Positions 22,936 to 36,800 are shown, counted from the stretch's first letter. The stretch is 64,000 nt of DNA from Neurospora intermedia (GCA_037102815.1 BTPP01000003.1:6014001-6078000); one strand, 5' to 3'. Notes: generated by a model from the letters alone, not told the origin. Numbers and translations: made by a program.

Positions 22936-22999
22936 TTAGGTTCTATCTCTTTTTATTTGGATAGAGTTTATAGCCTCGAGTGCGGCGATATTGGATATT

Positions 23000-24330
23000 A
23001 GTTATTAAAATAGTAGAATTTAGTATATTCGTAAATACCGACGAAGAAATAGTATCTACTTCCTCTTTCTAGGATGCCCCCTCGGGCTCTATAAATACTA
23101 CCGGTATTACCCTTAAGCCCGACTTTAAAAAGAGTACTACTAGCTTTATTGCGGTTATTGCTAATACTTTTAATATTAATAATTTAGATTTTATAAGAGT
23201 CCTCCGCTCTATAGCTACGAACCCTACTTCGAACCGTTCCTTAGCGCTAGAGTTAAGCCTTTATTTTTTTATAATTATAGTTAGTATTGCTAGCGATAAT
23301 AATAATAGTAATAATAATAGATACGCCCGTAGCCGGAAGCCTTTGACTCTCCCTACGTAGGACGGCCAATAGTTAACCTTCTTATTCTATTATACGTTAC
23401 TAATTAAAATATATAATACTAATAATAAAGTAGGTCTCTATGTAGATAAAGACGCTGCTTGGATAGAGATTCTGGGCACTTTGCCCGATAATAAAAAGAA
23501 GAAGTTAGAGGGGTTTTGGACTATATATACGATTAACGGCAATATAGACCTAAAATTCCTATTAGTATAGATTAATCGTCTCTTTAGCGCATATTACTTC
23601 CGAAATATAATTTTAGTTAGACTATACGTTATAAAATAATATAATAGCTAACCCTTTTTATCCTTCCTCGTAAATTGGGAAGACGAACTCCTTAAAGCTG
23701 GAGGCGCAATATAGAACGACGAATCCAAACTAGGTATTTTAAATAACGCTCTTAATATTAAGTTTATAAATACAATCTTTATAGTTACGCTCCTAAACGA
23801 TTATAACGAATATATTAAAGTACTCTAAGTTAATACTATACACTACAAACGTATAGAAGTTTTTAAATTATTAAAGTAATAGAATAATAGACGCTAGGGT
23901 AGAGGGAAGAATTAAGATTCTAATTATACCCTTAGCCGGTTTTCCTCTAAACCCTCTAAAGCCCAACCTACGGCTATATAGAACTAACTTCCCCCTACGA
24001 ACGATATTAATTCGTCCTCTACCGAGCCGGGTATAAAAAATGCTAATAGCGATTATAATATATTTATAGGTAGAACGGCGGCCGGCCCTATTCGCGGACG
24101 TAGCGGCGGCCGAGGAGGCAAAGGCAGTAGTACTACCTATTGCACTAAATAGGTCTCCGATAAAGAACGCTAAAAGTATAGAAAGAATAACCTATATATA
24201 AAATATAGTACTTCTAACTACTATACTATATACTACCTATACTTGCTAATTATAAACCCTAAGAACAAAATCGGTATTAACGCAACTACAACTATTACAG
24301 CCCCCCCTATATTAGAAGAAGAAGAGTAAT
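23000..24330 (+). pseudogene. Element 3 gag remains
   Basis: A broken plus-strand reading of gag type ends in an Arg/Gly-rich stretch (GPIRGRSGGRGGKG near 24085-24125) followed by a Cys-containing segment, consistent with a nucleocapsid end. Many breaks. Confidence 0.6.
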
Positions 24331-24449
24331 ATAAATTTATAACGGAGGATTAAAGAAAAGAGTAATTCTAGTATATAGTTGGGCGCTAGAGTCCTTAGAA
24401 GTATTGAATAATAAAGTAGAAGATTTTAAATTAAAAAATAAATTAGAAA

Positions 24450-27400
24450 TTAAACTTATTTTAATTCTATTTATCGTTAATAATTGTAATTTGTTCTACA
24501 TTTTTATAGACGAGGGTTATTAATACTATACTATAATTAGTAAAAAGGTTATTTACGACCTTAGAATCCCTATAATTCCTATCTTTATATATTAAGTAAA
24601 GGGAGCGTTTATAGCTATAGAAGGCGCTACTATTAAGAACTTCGCTTAGCTTGTTATAGAGGTCAACGGTTGTACTAAATTAATAGTAGCTTATATTATC
24701 CCCGAATTCGAATACCCTCTAATCCTAAGCAAACTATAGCTCGCTACCTATAGAGCCTATTCGGTCCCCTACAAGAAGCGCCTCTATATAGGAGTAGTAG
24801 GCAATTAGATTCCCTATATTAGAGGCGAGGAAAAAGAAGAGACCCTATTTATTAAAGAAGTAAAATCCGCCGTATATATAATAGCTACTACGTTCGTAGG
24901 TATTATTAATTACGTACGTAAAGAATATAGGCGAGCTATAGCTAAGGACTATATCTTCGCAATTAGTCTCAAAAATATAGAGAAGGCCTTTACTCCGAAG
25001 AAAGTCTATATAAAAGCCTAACTTCAAAAGAAAATCCCTAAGCGATTCTACTACTTCCTCCCTCTATAAATAAAAGAAGAAGCTGATAAATTTAACCCCT
25101 ACAAGCCTAGCGTTAACTATAAAATCCCCCTAAAGAAGGGTCTAGATAGGTAGGACCTCCCCCTCCCCTTTGGGCCCTTATATAGTATATTTAAAGAAGA
25201 GTTATTAGTATTAAAAAAAATATTTAAAGACCTCTTCGATAAAGAATATATTCGGGCGAATAGTTTAGAGGCTGGAGCCCTAATACTATTTGTCTATAAA
25301 TTAGGAGGCGGACTTTACTTTTGCTACAATTATAGAGCTTTGAACGCTATTATTTATATAGATTACTACCCTCTCCCTTTAATTTATAAAACTTTTAAAA
25401 TTTTGAAAGGAGTACGTTAATATACGAAGGTCGACGTTATAGTAGCGTTCTATAAAATACGTATAATTGTAGGAGAGGAGAGTAAAATTGCTTTTAGAAT
25501 GCGTTATAGATTCTTTAAATAGATAGTTATCCCCTTCGGTCTTTTTAGAGCCCCGGCTTCGTTCTAAAAGTATATTAACTCCATCCTTTACAATTACCTA
25601 AATAATTTCTATTCTACCTATATAAACAATATACTTATTTACTCTTCTAAGTTTAAAGAAAATTACGAGAAGAAGGTAACTATAGTTCTAAAAAGATTTA
25701 AAGAGTATAGACTATACTTCAACCCTAATAAGTACGAGTTTTTTATAAAGAAGGTTAAATATTTCAGTTTTATTATCTATACAGGTATAGGCGTATAAGC
25801 CAACCCCGAAAAAGTTAAGGCAATCCTCGATTGGCTTATTCCTACTTCGTAGAAAGGCGTACGTAGCTTCCTTAGATTTATAAATTACTACCGTATATTT
25901 ATCCCTTAATTTTCTAAAGTAGCTACACCCTTAATTAAACTTATAGGTAAAGGAATTGCATTCGAATGGATTAAAGAGTATAATATAGCCTTCTAATTCT
26001 TTAAACGCTTGTTTATACGCGTGCCTATCCTTATAGAGTTCGACCCCGACTATAAAACTTTCTTAGAAGCGGATTATAGTAGCTATACGTTTAAAAGCGT
26101 ACTAATATAAAAAATAAATAATAGTACTCAATATACTATAGCCTTCTACTTTAGGAAATTCTCTATAGCCGAGTATAATTATTCTATTTATAATAAAGAA
26201 ATATTAGTAATTATTTTTTACTTTAAAGAATAGTCTATAGAGCTATATAATTATAAAATTTTTACTATCCTTACCGACTACTGTAATTTAGAATACTTTA
26301 TAGAGCGCTAAGGCCTTTTTAAATAATAAGTTCGTTAAGTAGAATATTTATTGTAGTTTAATTTTTACTTCGTTTACTATTTAAGTAAGGAAGTTGTAGT
26401 CCTAGACGCGTTATTCTATAGAGATTAGGACCGGCCCTCCGGCGAGGATTGGGAAGCTAAGAATATATAGTTTATTTCCGAAGTAGTTTTATAAATATAT
26501 ATCCGAATTTTTACTTTTACTATTTCCCTAGTAGGGAGTATATAAGTATTTAAAGATCCGGACTTATAATAGCTCTAGGATTAGACCGTCCACCTCGATT
26601 CTACGTACTAAGCCGCCCTATGTACAATTAAAGAGAACGTTCGAATCTTTATACCGTTGTTCTAATTGAAAGTTTAAATTGTTAATTACTCTATAAATAA
26701 GTTAGGCCGACTATGTTATAAAGGGTGCTTTTGGATTTTAGGGACTCCAATTGTGTCTGAAGCTGTAGCGTTTATAATTACCGATTAAGAATAGCGATTC
26801 GACGCCCTCTATATAGCTATTATATAGAAGATATACGAAATTATAATATTTAATTACTTTAGTAGGGAGGGAATAATCTTTACTCTTTTAAAAGAATATT
26901 ATTAGCTTCTGCTAGGAATTTATATACGATGCTTCCTACGCAACTATTATATTTACGGTTTTATAAAAGTTTGGAGAGATATAAAGAGAGGCTTTCTATA
27001 GACGCTAGTAACCTCCGACTAATACTATAGAGCTATTTAGATAGACTTTATTACCGACCTTCCGAGCGTTAATAGCAATACGTACCTGTAGGTTATTAAA
27101 GATAGGTTGAGTAAGAATATTATTTTCGAGCCGATATCCTCTATAAATATAAATTTTTATATAGAATACTTTCTTTAGTATTTTATACGCTACTACGGCT
27201 AGCTACGCTTAATTATTAGCGATAGAGGTATTAATTGGACGGATAGGTTCTAGAGGCGCTTTTGTAAGTTAATATATATAGAGTAACTCCTTAGTATAAT
27301 TTATTACCCCTAGATCGACGGTAGCCCCGAGAAAATGAATTAGGAAGTGTATACTTTTTTTAAAATTTATATTAACTATTTATAGAACAATTGGGACTAT

Positions 27401-28130
27401 TAGACCCCTATAGCCTAATTAGCGATTAATAGCTAGATAAATACTTCTATTAGTATAACTCCTTTCTTTATAACCTATAACTATAAAGTAGGCTCTATTA
27501 TCCCTACTATCGAAGAATCTCTAGAAGAACTGCTTATTACTTTTATCCCCGAATATAAAGCCTATAAATTTGTAGAGAAGCTATAATAAATCTCGGATAT
27601 ATATTAAATTACTATAGCTACAGCTATATAATAATAGGAGAAATTCGCAAACTGTTCTAAGTAACCGGCCGAATAATTCTAAATCGGAAATAAGGTTTAA
27701 TTCAACTTTAAAAATTATAACTCTACGCACTCTAAGAAGAAACTTAATATAATCTATACTAAATATACCGTCTCTAGAGTTTTATCCCTATACGTAATTG
27801 AATTCGAAGGGTTGCCGTCGGTAATTTATAATATTTTCTATATTAATTTCCTCCGTAGAGCCGCTGAAGACCCTCTACTAAGATAGTATACTACGGATTT
27901 ATAACCCTTAACTATTGTAGTTGAAGGAGAGAAAGAATAGGAGGTAGAATAGATTCTTTGCGTAAATAATTTTAAAGAGAAGGGAGGGCGTGTAATCCGT
28001 ATAGTTTATATAAAATGGAAAGGTTTTAGAGAGATTATTTGGGAGTTGTTTAAAGAATTCCTAGAAATAGTTATATTTAATAAGTTTGAACGGAAGTACA
28101 GACCTATAAATACAAATAATAGACTATTGG
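24450..28130 (+). pseudogene. Element 3 pol remains with chromodomain
   Basis: The order seen on the plus strand is aspartic protease (around 24480-24750), reverse transcriptase (25300-25850; a YINNILIYSS-like active-site region near 25620), RNase H (about 26040-26450), integrase (about 26900-27500) and a chromodomain-like segment (27950-28110, VYIKWKGF). This order, and the chromodomain after integrase, define chromoviruses. Many breaks. Confidence 0.82.
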
Positions 28131-28559
28131 AATAATATTAGCGCGAAGGAATTATTTATTTTAGTAAGTATAAGAGAAGTTAATTATAGTTAGAAGTTAG
28201 GGCCCCTTTCCCCCTTACTATAGAAAGGATATAGGGAGGCTAATCCTTTACCTAAATATAATTAATCTATAAAAGTATAAAAAATAGAGAACCGAGGGAA
28301 GAGTACGGCTATAGTAATAGACTTTATTCGCGGATTTTACCCTCCTCTAATATTTTAGTATCGGTAAAAGTATAACTAATAGGAGCCTCCTCCTTTATAC
28401 TACCGGCCGGGGAGGTAAAATTAGTAGGAGGGTCGATTTCTATATTATTATTGGCGGTACTAGGAGTATAGGGCAGGATAATTGTAAAATCGATAGTAAA
28501 GCTAGTCGGAAAAGTAATTTAAACGTAAATAGTAGAATAAATTTAGCGAAGGGGCGAAG

Positions 28560-29930
28560 CGCTAAATAATCCTTAAATTCCCCCCTTAATTAAACTATAC
28601 TTATTCAGTTTTAATACTAAAGGGAATAATTCCTTCTAAGCCTATAGGTTGGTTATTTATATATAGAGACCGTCTATAGCGCAATATAGAAATTCAATAT
28701 TATTATAAATACTATTTATATCGCTAATAATATACTATAAGGATTTTAAGTAGGCGCGAATATTATTAAATTCGGCGAAAGTAGCGAAATTAATATTAGT
28801 AATAGAAGGGGGCGTAGTAAAATCGTTGGAAGCAGGCGGGCTAATAATTACAATAATTATATTAGAGTTAGAGAAAAGACGGTTAATAACCGTATTATTA
28901 AACCGACTACGGGTAGAGAGACGGTTATTATATTTTAAAATCTCTATAATTGAGATTATATCCTTACGTATAACGGTAATAGTACCTTTAGCGCTAAAAG
29001 TAGGGTATCCCTACAATTTCTAATTATAGTAAATAAATTAAACTACGCTAAGAGTAAGGAGATAAACCTTATTAAACTTTATTTTATATATAATACACTT
29101 CGTACCGGAGTCGAAGTTAGCGCCTATATACTTATAGCTACAAAAAAGATAAAGTTAATACTAAGAAGTAGCCGGACTATATTTCTCAACTATAGCGAAG
29201 CCCTTACAACGAATTATTTTCTTTTATATATTTATACGAATAGAAGGCAAAATACTATAGTATATAGTAGTAGGGTTATTTTTAATAGCGCGGGCTTTAG
29301 TTCTACCCTAACGAATAGAAGGATTATTAAAAATCTTATTCTCTTCGTCCTCTTCCTTAGGGATAATAGTAGGTTAAATAGTAAGGGCTAGGACGGGCGT
29401 AATAGTAAGTACGGAGGTAGAGTAGGTAGTAGCGGTAGGAATAAGAGTATAAAGAGTAGCGGGCGTAGGTTCAATAAGCATAAGGGCGGGAATAGGAATA
29501 AGTATAGGAATAAGAGTAAGGTTTTAGTTAAGAAGAATACCGAAGGGGCCGAGTCTATACTATAGCGGCGGGAACGGGTAATTATTATAAGGGTAATTAT
29601 AAAACTACTAAGGAAATTAATAGTAGCTTAGGAATTAATTATATACTAAAGTATAGTTAGGTTGGGCTTTAACGGGCGAAAAGGAAGGTATAGTAGGAGG
29701 AGTAACGAAGGGCGGTATAAGGGTAGCCGGTATAGGAATAGTCGGGGGAGTAGCCGTAGTAGGAATAGCCAGGGCGGGGGATTGCGAAGTAGAAGTAGCA
29801 ATTTCCTACTCGCGTTACTAGGCGAAGAATTATTCGTACTATAAATTATTAGAAGATATTATAAGGGCTACATAAAAATTAGAATTAGAAATACAAAAGC
29901 GCAATAGTAAATTTACTATTAATATTAAAG
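28560..29930 (-). pseudogene. Possible antisense accessory frame of element 3
   Basis: Downstream of pol and before the purine tract, the minus strand reads as protein-like text. A Pro/Thr/Ala-rich part (for example TPPTIPIPATLIPPF) lies near 29700-29800, a second Thr/Pro/Ile part near 29400-29520, an acidic PKEEDEENKIF segment near 29360, then a basic/aromatic part toward 29100. It is clearly broken. It may be an accessory gene carried antisense to pol, or chance composition of a Pro-coding repeat. Confidence 0.4.
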
Positions 29931-30232
29931 GTAGGTACGACTTTACGATATTTGGAGGGAGGGTTGGAGGTTGGGGAGGAAGAGGAGAAAGAGAGAAAGA
30001 GAAGGAAGGAGGGAGGGGGAGGGTTGAAAAGAAAAGAAGAAAGTATATAATAAAGGGAAGGGCGTAGAAGGTAGAAGAAGGCCGGGCGTATAAGAAGGTT
30101 CCGCCAGCGCTAGGGTAAGTAGAAACGGTTGCCGGGCGGGTAGAATTGCGTAGAGACGGAAGGTACGTAATTACCTATATATAATTACTAGTAATACTTA
30201 TACTGGGGCCGGTACGGGGAGGAGGGGGTTAA

Positions 30233-30470
30233 TATTATAGGGCTGCCGCCCTAGAGGTTATATCGGGCTCTACAGCCCGACTACCGCCGTAGTCCAGCCC
30301 GTGGCTTATAGTAGCGCTACTCCGCTATAACGCTAGTTACATACCTATAGCCCCCTTTAAAAGGCTGCCGCCGTAAGCTCTACTTATAGACCTTTCCCCC
30401 TTTCCTCTTTATAGAACCTTATCAATCACTTAGGCACAGTACCTGTGTACACTCTACTGTCCCCCTTACA
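30233..30470 (+). repeat. Element 3 right LTR (238 bp)
   Basis: It pairs with 22698-22935 and is followed at once by ATAAT, the second copy of the target duplication. Confidence 0.92.
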
Positions 30471-30475
30471 ATAAT

Positions 30476-33000
30476 AAAGGTAACCTTTAAAGCTTTTATT
30501 AGTCTAGGGGCTAGGATTAATTCGGTTATTAAATTTACTAATAGTAGTTCGCTAGTATTTTCTTACTTAGGACCATCCAAATCCCTTTCCTTCCTAGCTC
30601 CCTTTTTAATATAGTTATAAATTTAGAAGTATTTAAATAATTTATTACGTAATTCTAAAAGTTTATTATAATAACTATAAATATATTTTAATAGGTTAGA
30701 TAGGGTAATAGTAAAGGGTTTAAATTCGATTATTATAGCGTTAGTTTCTTTATATTTATATTCGTACCTTAAGGTATCCTTCTCAGTCTCGAATATAGTA
30801 TAATACTTTGAGCAAGTTAGAGTTTCGTCTAGGACGATATACGTTATATTAGATCCTCCGTCGGATAAATACCCCTTATTTAATTCTCGGTTAGAGAAAA
30901 TACTATAGGCGTTTTCTATTTAGAAATAATCGTCGTCGCTATTATTATCGCTTTCTTTAAGGTAGTAGGCTCTATTAGCGGTTTTACGGTTACGGTTTTT
31001 ACAATTGCGGTAATTACGCCTTCCCTGGTTATAATTGCTACGGTTACGATTTCCACGGCTATAATTATTTCGGTTATAATTGCCTTGGTTATAGGTACCT
31101 TAGTTACAAGTGCCTTGGTTACAAGTGCCTCGGTTATTATCGCCTTAGTTACGGTTGCTCCGATCGCGGTTATCTCGTTTATAATTACCTTAATTTCGTC
31201 GGTTATAGTTACGTCTATCGCTGCGGGTGCATTCTTAATAGCGGGGAAAATATATCTCTTTATACTCTTTTTTAGAAGCGGAGAGGATCTAGGCTATGCG
31301 GCTAGCTCCTAGGTTAGGCTATATATATAAGTAGTACTACTTAACTATAACTATAATAATTTCTTTACTATTAGTAAGCTCCCTTATATAGGATTAGTAG
31401 TCCTCGAATTAGGATAGAGTATATAAATACTATTTAATCCTTAAATTTAGAGCTATTTAGATTTATACTATAATACTTTACTAATTAGTTTATTAAGTAT
31501 TAATTAGTCCTATAGCTTTTACGTACCTCAATTTTTTTTAAAAGTATAATATAAAGTAGGAATCATCTTCGGCAATATAACGAAGGGTTAACTTTATTTA
31601 AGTAAATTGCCGGGTAATTATTACTATATTTAATACAAATCTAATATATAAGGTGTCGATAGTAATAAAAATACCTCCCCCCCTTATATCCGCCCTTTAG
31701 TCTAATAAAAGTTCTATATTCTACTATAGTATCGTTTAGCCTACTAATAGTATTTAAAATATGGCTATTAATTAGTTTGCGGCTTAATTGATTATAGCCG
31801 GGTCTTTTAGGAATATTTAAATTCGGTCCCAAAAGGTAGTAATGTCTATTTAAATTACTTTTATACTATTTTATATTATACCGATATTATTAGAGTCCCC
31901 GATTTATTAGGGGTCGAAGATTCCGACTTCTTCGTATTTAATTTTTAATTTGAAGTTATTGTCCGGTATATAAGTAGGGCCGGCCTACGGTTAGAAAGCG
32001 GGCACGCCGGTACTTTATTAATATAATATAGTTAGGGGGGTAGGTCTCGGATAGCTTCTTAAATAAAAGAGTAAAATAAATCTTCTAATTACTGTAGCCG
32101 GTTAGCCGGATAGGTTTGAGCTAAATATTATACTAATAAGGATTTTAGCGGCCGTTATATATAAATTAGCCGTTTACAATATTTATTATAATATTAATTA
32201 ATTTATTAGGTTCGGTTAATTTACTAAAATTATAATTAGAATAGTATTTAGCTATAGGGGAATTAAAATACTTAATATATTTAATAGTAATAGGATAGAT
32301 AGGGGGTAAGGGGGAAGGAATAGAAATAATATTCTTTAAGGAAGTAAAGTACCTACTATAATAGTTTGGAGCACCCTTATTCTTAGGGAAGAGTATTATA
32401 ATTATAAGTTTATAATATAGGAAAGGGATAATTGGAAGTCCTTATTATTTTATAAAATTTAATTGAGCCCGGTTTTAAGGTTCTTCGTAGAGGTTCTTAT
32501 AATATTTATCTCTCCTTTAATATTTCCTAATTCTTTAATTAAACTTTAATAATTATTTAGGATCATTACTTCTAAATATTCTATAATATCCTTATTACCT
32601 CCTATCTTTAGTAGTCTTACTTACAGTTATACTTTATTTAGGGTAGGGTCCAGTTATTTACTTTTATTTCGGCTATTCAAAACTATTAGCCCGGCCGTTT
32701 TATCTTTACCGGGTATCTTAAATAAAATTCACAATATAGTACGTATTATCCTAAGTACGAATAGTACTTATATTTTTCGTTTATTGTAAGTTACTACTTT
32801 ACTAGATCTATTTATACCAGTCTTTAATATAATATTATCTTTTAGGGCAGTTAACGGGGCGCTAGCTTCGTTATTTATAAGGGAGGTTAAACTATATAGT
32901 AAGGCGGTTACTATTATATCTTTAAAAATTAGAAGGTCAGGTCGAATTTCTATTGAATTAGGAGGCTACCTATTAAATATCATTAAAGTTCTACGGTACA
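30476..33000 (-). pseudogene. Element 4 gag remains
   Basis: Minus-strand broken gag-like reading between the inner edge of element 3 and the element 4 leader. Its best-preserved part is the Asn/Arg/Tyr/Gly-rich repeat region at 31005-31215. Many breaks. Confidence 0.55.
31005..31215 (-). repeat. 15 bp tandem repeats in element 4 gag
   Basis: About a dozen degenerate 15 bp units of the type CCTTGGTTACAAGTG stand head to tail. On the minus strand each unit reads as a pentapeptide rich in Asn, Gln/Arg, Gly and Tyr (for example NYNQG), typical of a disordered RNA-binding end of a gag protein. The phase is kept despite RIP. Confidence 0.65.
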
Positions 33001-33575
33001 TTGTTAATTCTTCTCATTTAGTCTTACGTACCTTCTAACGAAGGTATTTGGAATAATAGCGGTTGTAAGGGAGTTTTCGTTTGTAAAAGGGAGATTGGGT
33101 CGCTTTAGGCGGTTACTTAAATTCGCTATAGGAGGGAGGAAACCTATAGTATTAGTCGGCCTTTATAGGTATTTAAATTCGCCATTTAGGGAGATTGGAT
33201 TAAAGTATTATAATAGAACTTAATCGCGAGCGAATAGTATTAAACAACGAAGTATTACGGGGGAGGGGGTGTTTCGGACGTAGTAGGAATTTTAGGGGTC
33301 TTTTTAATCCCTACACGAATATTTGAATTCATCGCGGTAATAATTCTTAAAGGTTGGAGGATTGGGGAGGTAGTTGTAAAATAAATCGGGGCTTATTAGA
33401 AATCGGGCGTAGAATTCAAATCTTAAAGAAGATCGAAGGGTCATTACTAGTATAAAGGGTCTAATCGATCGTACGAAAGTAAGTGAATACGCCGCTAGTT
33501 GTCGGTACGCGTAAATGGTCGAGGATAGTAGTAGTGTAGTTTAGTCAATTAAATCTTCTAATTACAGCTACTATT

Positions 33576-33805
33576 TAATACGGGAGTAGTAGGGTAAAAT
33601 AATATATTATCAAGAGTGATGCCTCTAAGAGGTTTCTAAGTAAGACTGCCTCTAACGATAGGATAAATATATCCCATAGTAGTCTTATCTTATCGGCTAT
33701 CTTATTAGGCGAGCCGGCAGGCAACTGCCTGCCGGGCGGGGGTAGATCTATAATCTTCACTACTAGAGATCTATGTAAATGCACGGGTCCGGTAGTCCGG
33801 TATCA
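33576..33805 (-). repeat. Element 4 LTR (right, 5' LTR, 230 bp)
   Basis: It pairs with 18087-18316 and contains a perfect hairpin at 33714-33735 (arms CCGGCAGGCA and TGCCTGCCGG around AC). It is followed directly by CTAGG, the second copy of the target duplication. Confidence 0.92.
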
Positions 33806-36800
33806 CTAGGGTATTGTATTAAATATAGGGGCTTTATTTTAGACTATATAAAATGCGGTTAAATTTATATACTATAATTAGGTTACTACTAGTAATGCCG
33901 GGAGGTTATTCTATATAAATATCTTCCTCTACTAAATTATAAAAAAAAGCGGTTTGAACGTCTATTTATTCTAATTCTAAATCGAGGGCGGCGGCGAGGG
34001 CGAATATAAGCTTATAATTTATAAGCTTTATAATTAAAACGAACGTTTCGTTATAATTAATCCCTTCCTATTATTTAAAATTATAGACTACTTAATGAAC
34101 CTTATAACGAAGGACTTCGCTATTAGGACCGGTTTTAAATTTATATACCTATTTCTTAAATAATAATCGATAGTTAATACTATAAAAGAGAAGGATCCAA
34201 ATTTAATTTTTAACGAGGGATTGGTATTCGGCTTATATAGTTATTTACTAATAGTTCTAATCCGGGCGCTTTATAACCTCTTAAAGATTTTTAAATTTTA
34301 GTATTAATAGTATAGTAAAAGTAATAAAAGTTAGTAAGTCGACTTTTAGTTTATTAGTAATTTTTAATAATAATTATTATTTATTAAGAATTATAGGAAT
34401 TAAGGGGCGTAGTTCGGAATAACGATTTATAATAATATATTAATAATTAGGGTCGAATAAACCTAGGTCGCCGCTAATAAAAATAGTATTATAGATTAGT
34501 ATAGACGGTTCTAATAATAAAAGTAGGAGTTAGGGTAGTTTATTTAAGAGTAATAATAAGGATAGAAGGGTAGTAAAATAAAAAATAGGTAATAATAGTA
34601 GTATAAGTGTATTAATTTCTCCCCCTAGCTACGCTAAAGATTCTTCCCCTAAATTTCGAACTCCCCCTAAATCCGAATTAGGGAGTAACTAAATTAATAG
34701 TAATTAAATTAATAGTAAAAGTAATAATAGTAATAGCGGCGGTATAGGTACTGGTATTAGGGTAGGTTATAGGGGTATTAGAGAGATACCTACCTCTATA
34801 GGGTATATATCCGAATTTTTTGAATAGCCCTTTACGGAGTTGAATATAAGGTTGGAAGTATTAGAAGAAGTGTATAAATCTATTTTAGAAGAAGTATTAG
34901 AATTAGAATTCGGCGTATAATTAAAGGAGGGTAGGTTATTAGGTATATTAAATTCCAATGCAGCAGGGTTAGGAGAGATATATATATATATTTCGTTAAT
35001 AATTATATTATTAATAGAAATTACCCTATTATTATTTATAAGGATAATATAATTTAACGACCTTTTATAGCCTAATAGCTTACTTCGGCCGGCTATTAGA
35101 ATTAACTTCCCTATAAAGTCTATATTAGGTAGTTTATAATAGTAGGGGGCGCCGATAATTCAAAGGTACGAAAGATTAAATTTATAGCCGGTTTATACTT
35201 CAAATAATATTTTATTTATAATCCTATTCGAATAATAATTCTTTAGGTAAATAATTATATATAGAAATATTAGCTATAGGCGACGGTTGAAGCTACTATT
35301 TTCTAGGATAGTAGTAAGGCGCTCTTATAAAATCCTATTAAAATACTCTAATATACCATTCTATTCGTACTAATTAATTATAAAATATATTAAAGTAATA
35401 AAATAGTTTATATACTATAATTAAAAATACTTATTAGAATTCTCTCCAATTCGGTCCAAATAAATATAATAAACCGAATATTTAAACCTATTAAATTTAT
35501 TATACTAACGTTCTACTATACGAAGAAATTCGTTTCTAATTTTAATAGTATAGACCTAAACGTATTGTATAAAATCGTTTATAATAGTAATTTAGTATCG
35601 TTATCCTTATAAACCTTCAAAGTAGAAGGGGCTGTAAGTATTTATATAAATATATTTAAAAGGCCGACTCCCTTTATATATTAAACCCTTATAGGGAATT
35701 TATTTTAAACGGCCTAATATGTACTTATTATAAAAATAAGTATTGGAGATAAGGTAGATACCGGTAAATATTATTTAAAGGGAAATGATATTCCCTTTAT
35801 TTAAGTAGGTAAATCGGTCGTATTAAATTTTAAATTTCTTATATTCAATAGTATAAATAGTAAAAGTAAAGCGAAGCGCCGAACTATTAATTAATTAATA
35901 AATTAAATATACTTTATTTATATTAAAGCCTTTAAAGTGGATTTTTTAATTATAGATTCCTACTACTATACTATTTTTAAATACTATAATAAAGCCTTTA
36001 CAATCGAATTATAATATAGAAAGGAGGTTATACGCTATATAGGGCGAAAAGTAAGTTCCTTTTAGTAATATATATAACGAATCGCTTTTATAAATAGAAG
36101 TACGTAATATATACGTACCGGTTGCTCCTAGGGTAATTTCTATATTATTTATTCCTATAATAGGAAGGCCAATATAAGAACGAAGGCTTCTAAAACCGGC
36201 TTTATTATAAAATAAATAATTAATAATATTTAAATCGATAATTATAATGTATTTAAAATTATTTAGAAATTCGTAATAAAATTCTAAAGTAGATAGGACG
36301 GTAATATATTCTATAAATCTAGAATTGAATAGTAGGGCTATAATAGGGAATAGGGTAATAGTATTGAAGGTATTAATAAAATTAGATTATTCGAATAGGG
36401 GATTAGAGGTAATAAGAATTAGTAATAGTACTATTAATAATAATTCTAGTAGGGTAAGTAAAATAAGCGGCGGGTTAATATTAAGATTAAGTATTATAAG
36501 GCCTATAAATTTTAAAAGGTTAGTAATAGAATATAGGCTACTAATTTCCTAATTAGAGCGGGGGCGCTTATTAGAGCGAAGGTCTTTAAATTTAATTTCA
36601 AATTCTTTATTATCGAACGTAATAGTAAGTAGTATTATAGTTATAGCGGAGGGTCGGTCGCCGCTCTTAATTATTAAATTCTAATTTATATTTTTATAAT
36701 GTTTGGAATATTAAATACTGTAACGTTTATTACTATAGTTTAGTATTTTATATATTAAATAAGGAGATTAAAAAGAAGCTTTATTATTACTATATAATTA

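Larger units (their letters stand above)
22698..30470 (+). mobile_element. Element 3: Ty3/Gypsy chromovirus fossil
   Basis: The element is 7773 bp, with two 238 bp LTRs (22698-22935 and 30233-30470) starting TGTCACGGGGC and ending CCCCCTTACA, and target duplication ATAAT (22693-22697 and 30471-30475) inside element 4. On the plus strand, gag lies at about 23000-24330 with an RG-rich and Cys-containing tail, protease near 24480-24750, reverse transcriptase/RNase H at 25250-26450, integrase zinc region and core at 26880-27450, and a chromodomain-like VYIKWKGF segment near 28000. A 2 kb tail before the right LTR holds a possible antisense frame and ends in a purine tract (30216-30228). It is the youngest of its stack by position, but still heavily RIP-mutated, with very many breaks. 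Confidence 0.9.
18087..33805 (-). mobile_element. Element 4: Ty3/Gypsy LTR retrotransposon fossil
   Basis: The element has two 230 bp LTRs (18087-18316 and 33576-33805) with TGAT/ATCA-type ends and target duplication CTAGG (18082-18086 and 33806-33810) within element 1. It spans 15.7 kb, of which 7.8 kb is the inserted element 3; its own length is about 7.9 kb. Read on the minus strand it has gag remains at about 33000-30480 with an Asn/Arg/Tyr/Gly-rich repeat region near 31000-31215, an aspartic protease trace near 22600, a Gypsy-type reverse transcriptase at about 21350-20650, then RNase H, and an integrase core near 19600-19400. It is RIP-mutated throughout, with very many breaks. It is younger than element 1 and older than element 3. 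Confidence 0.87.
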
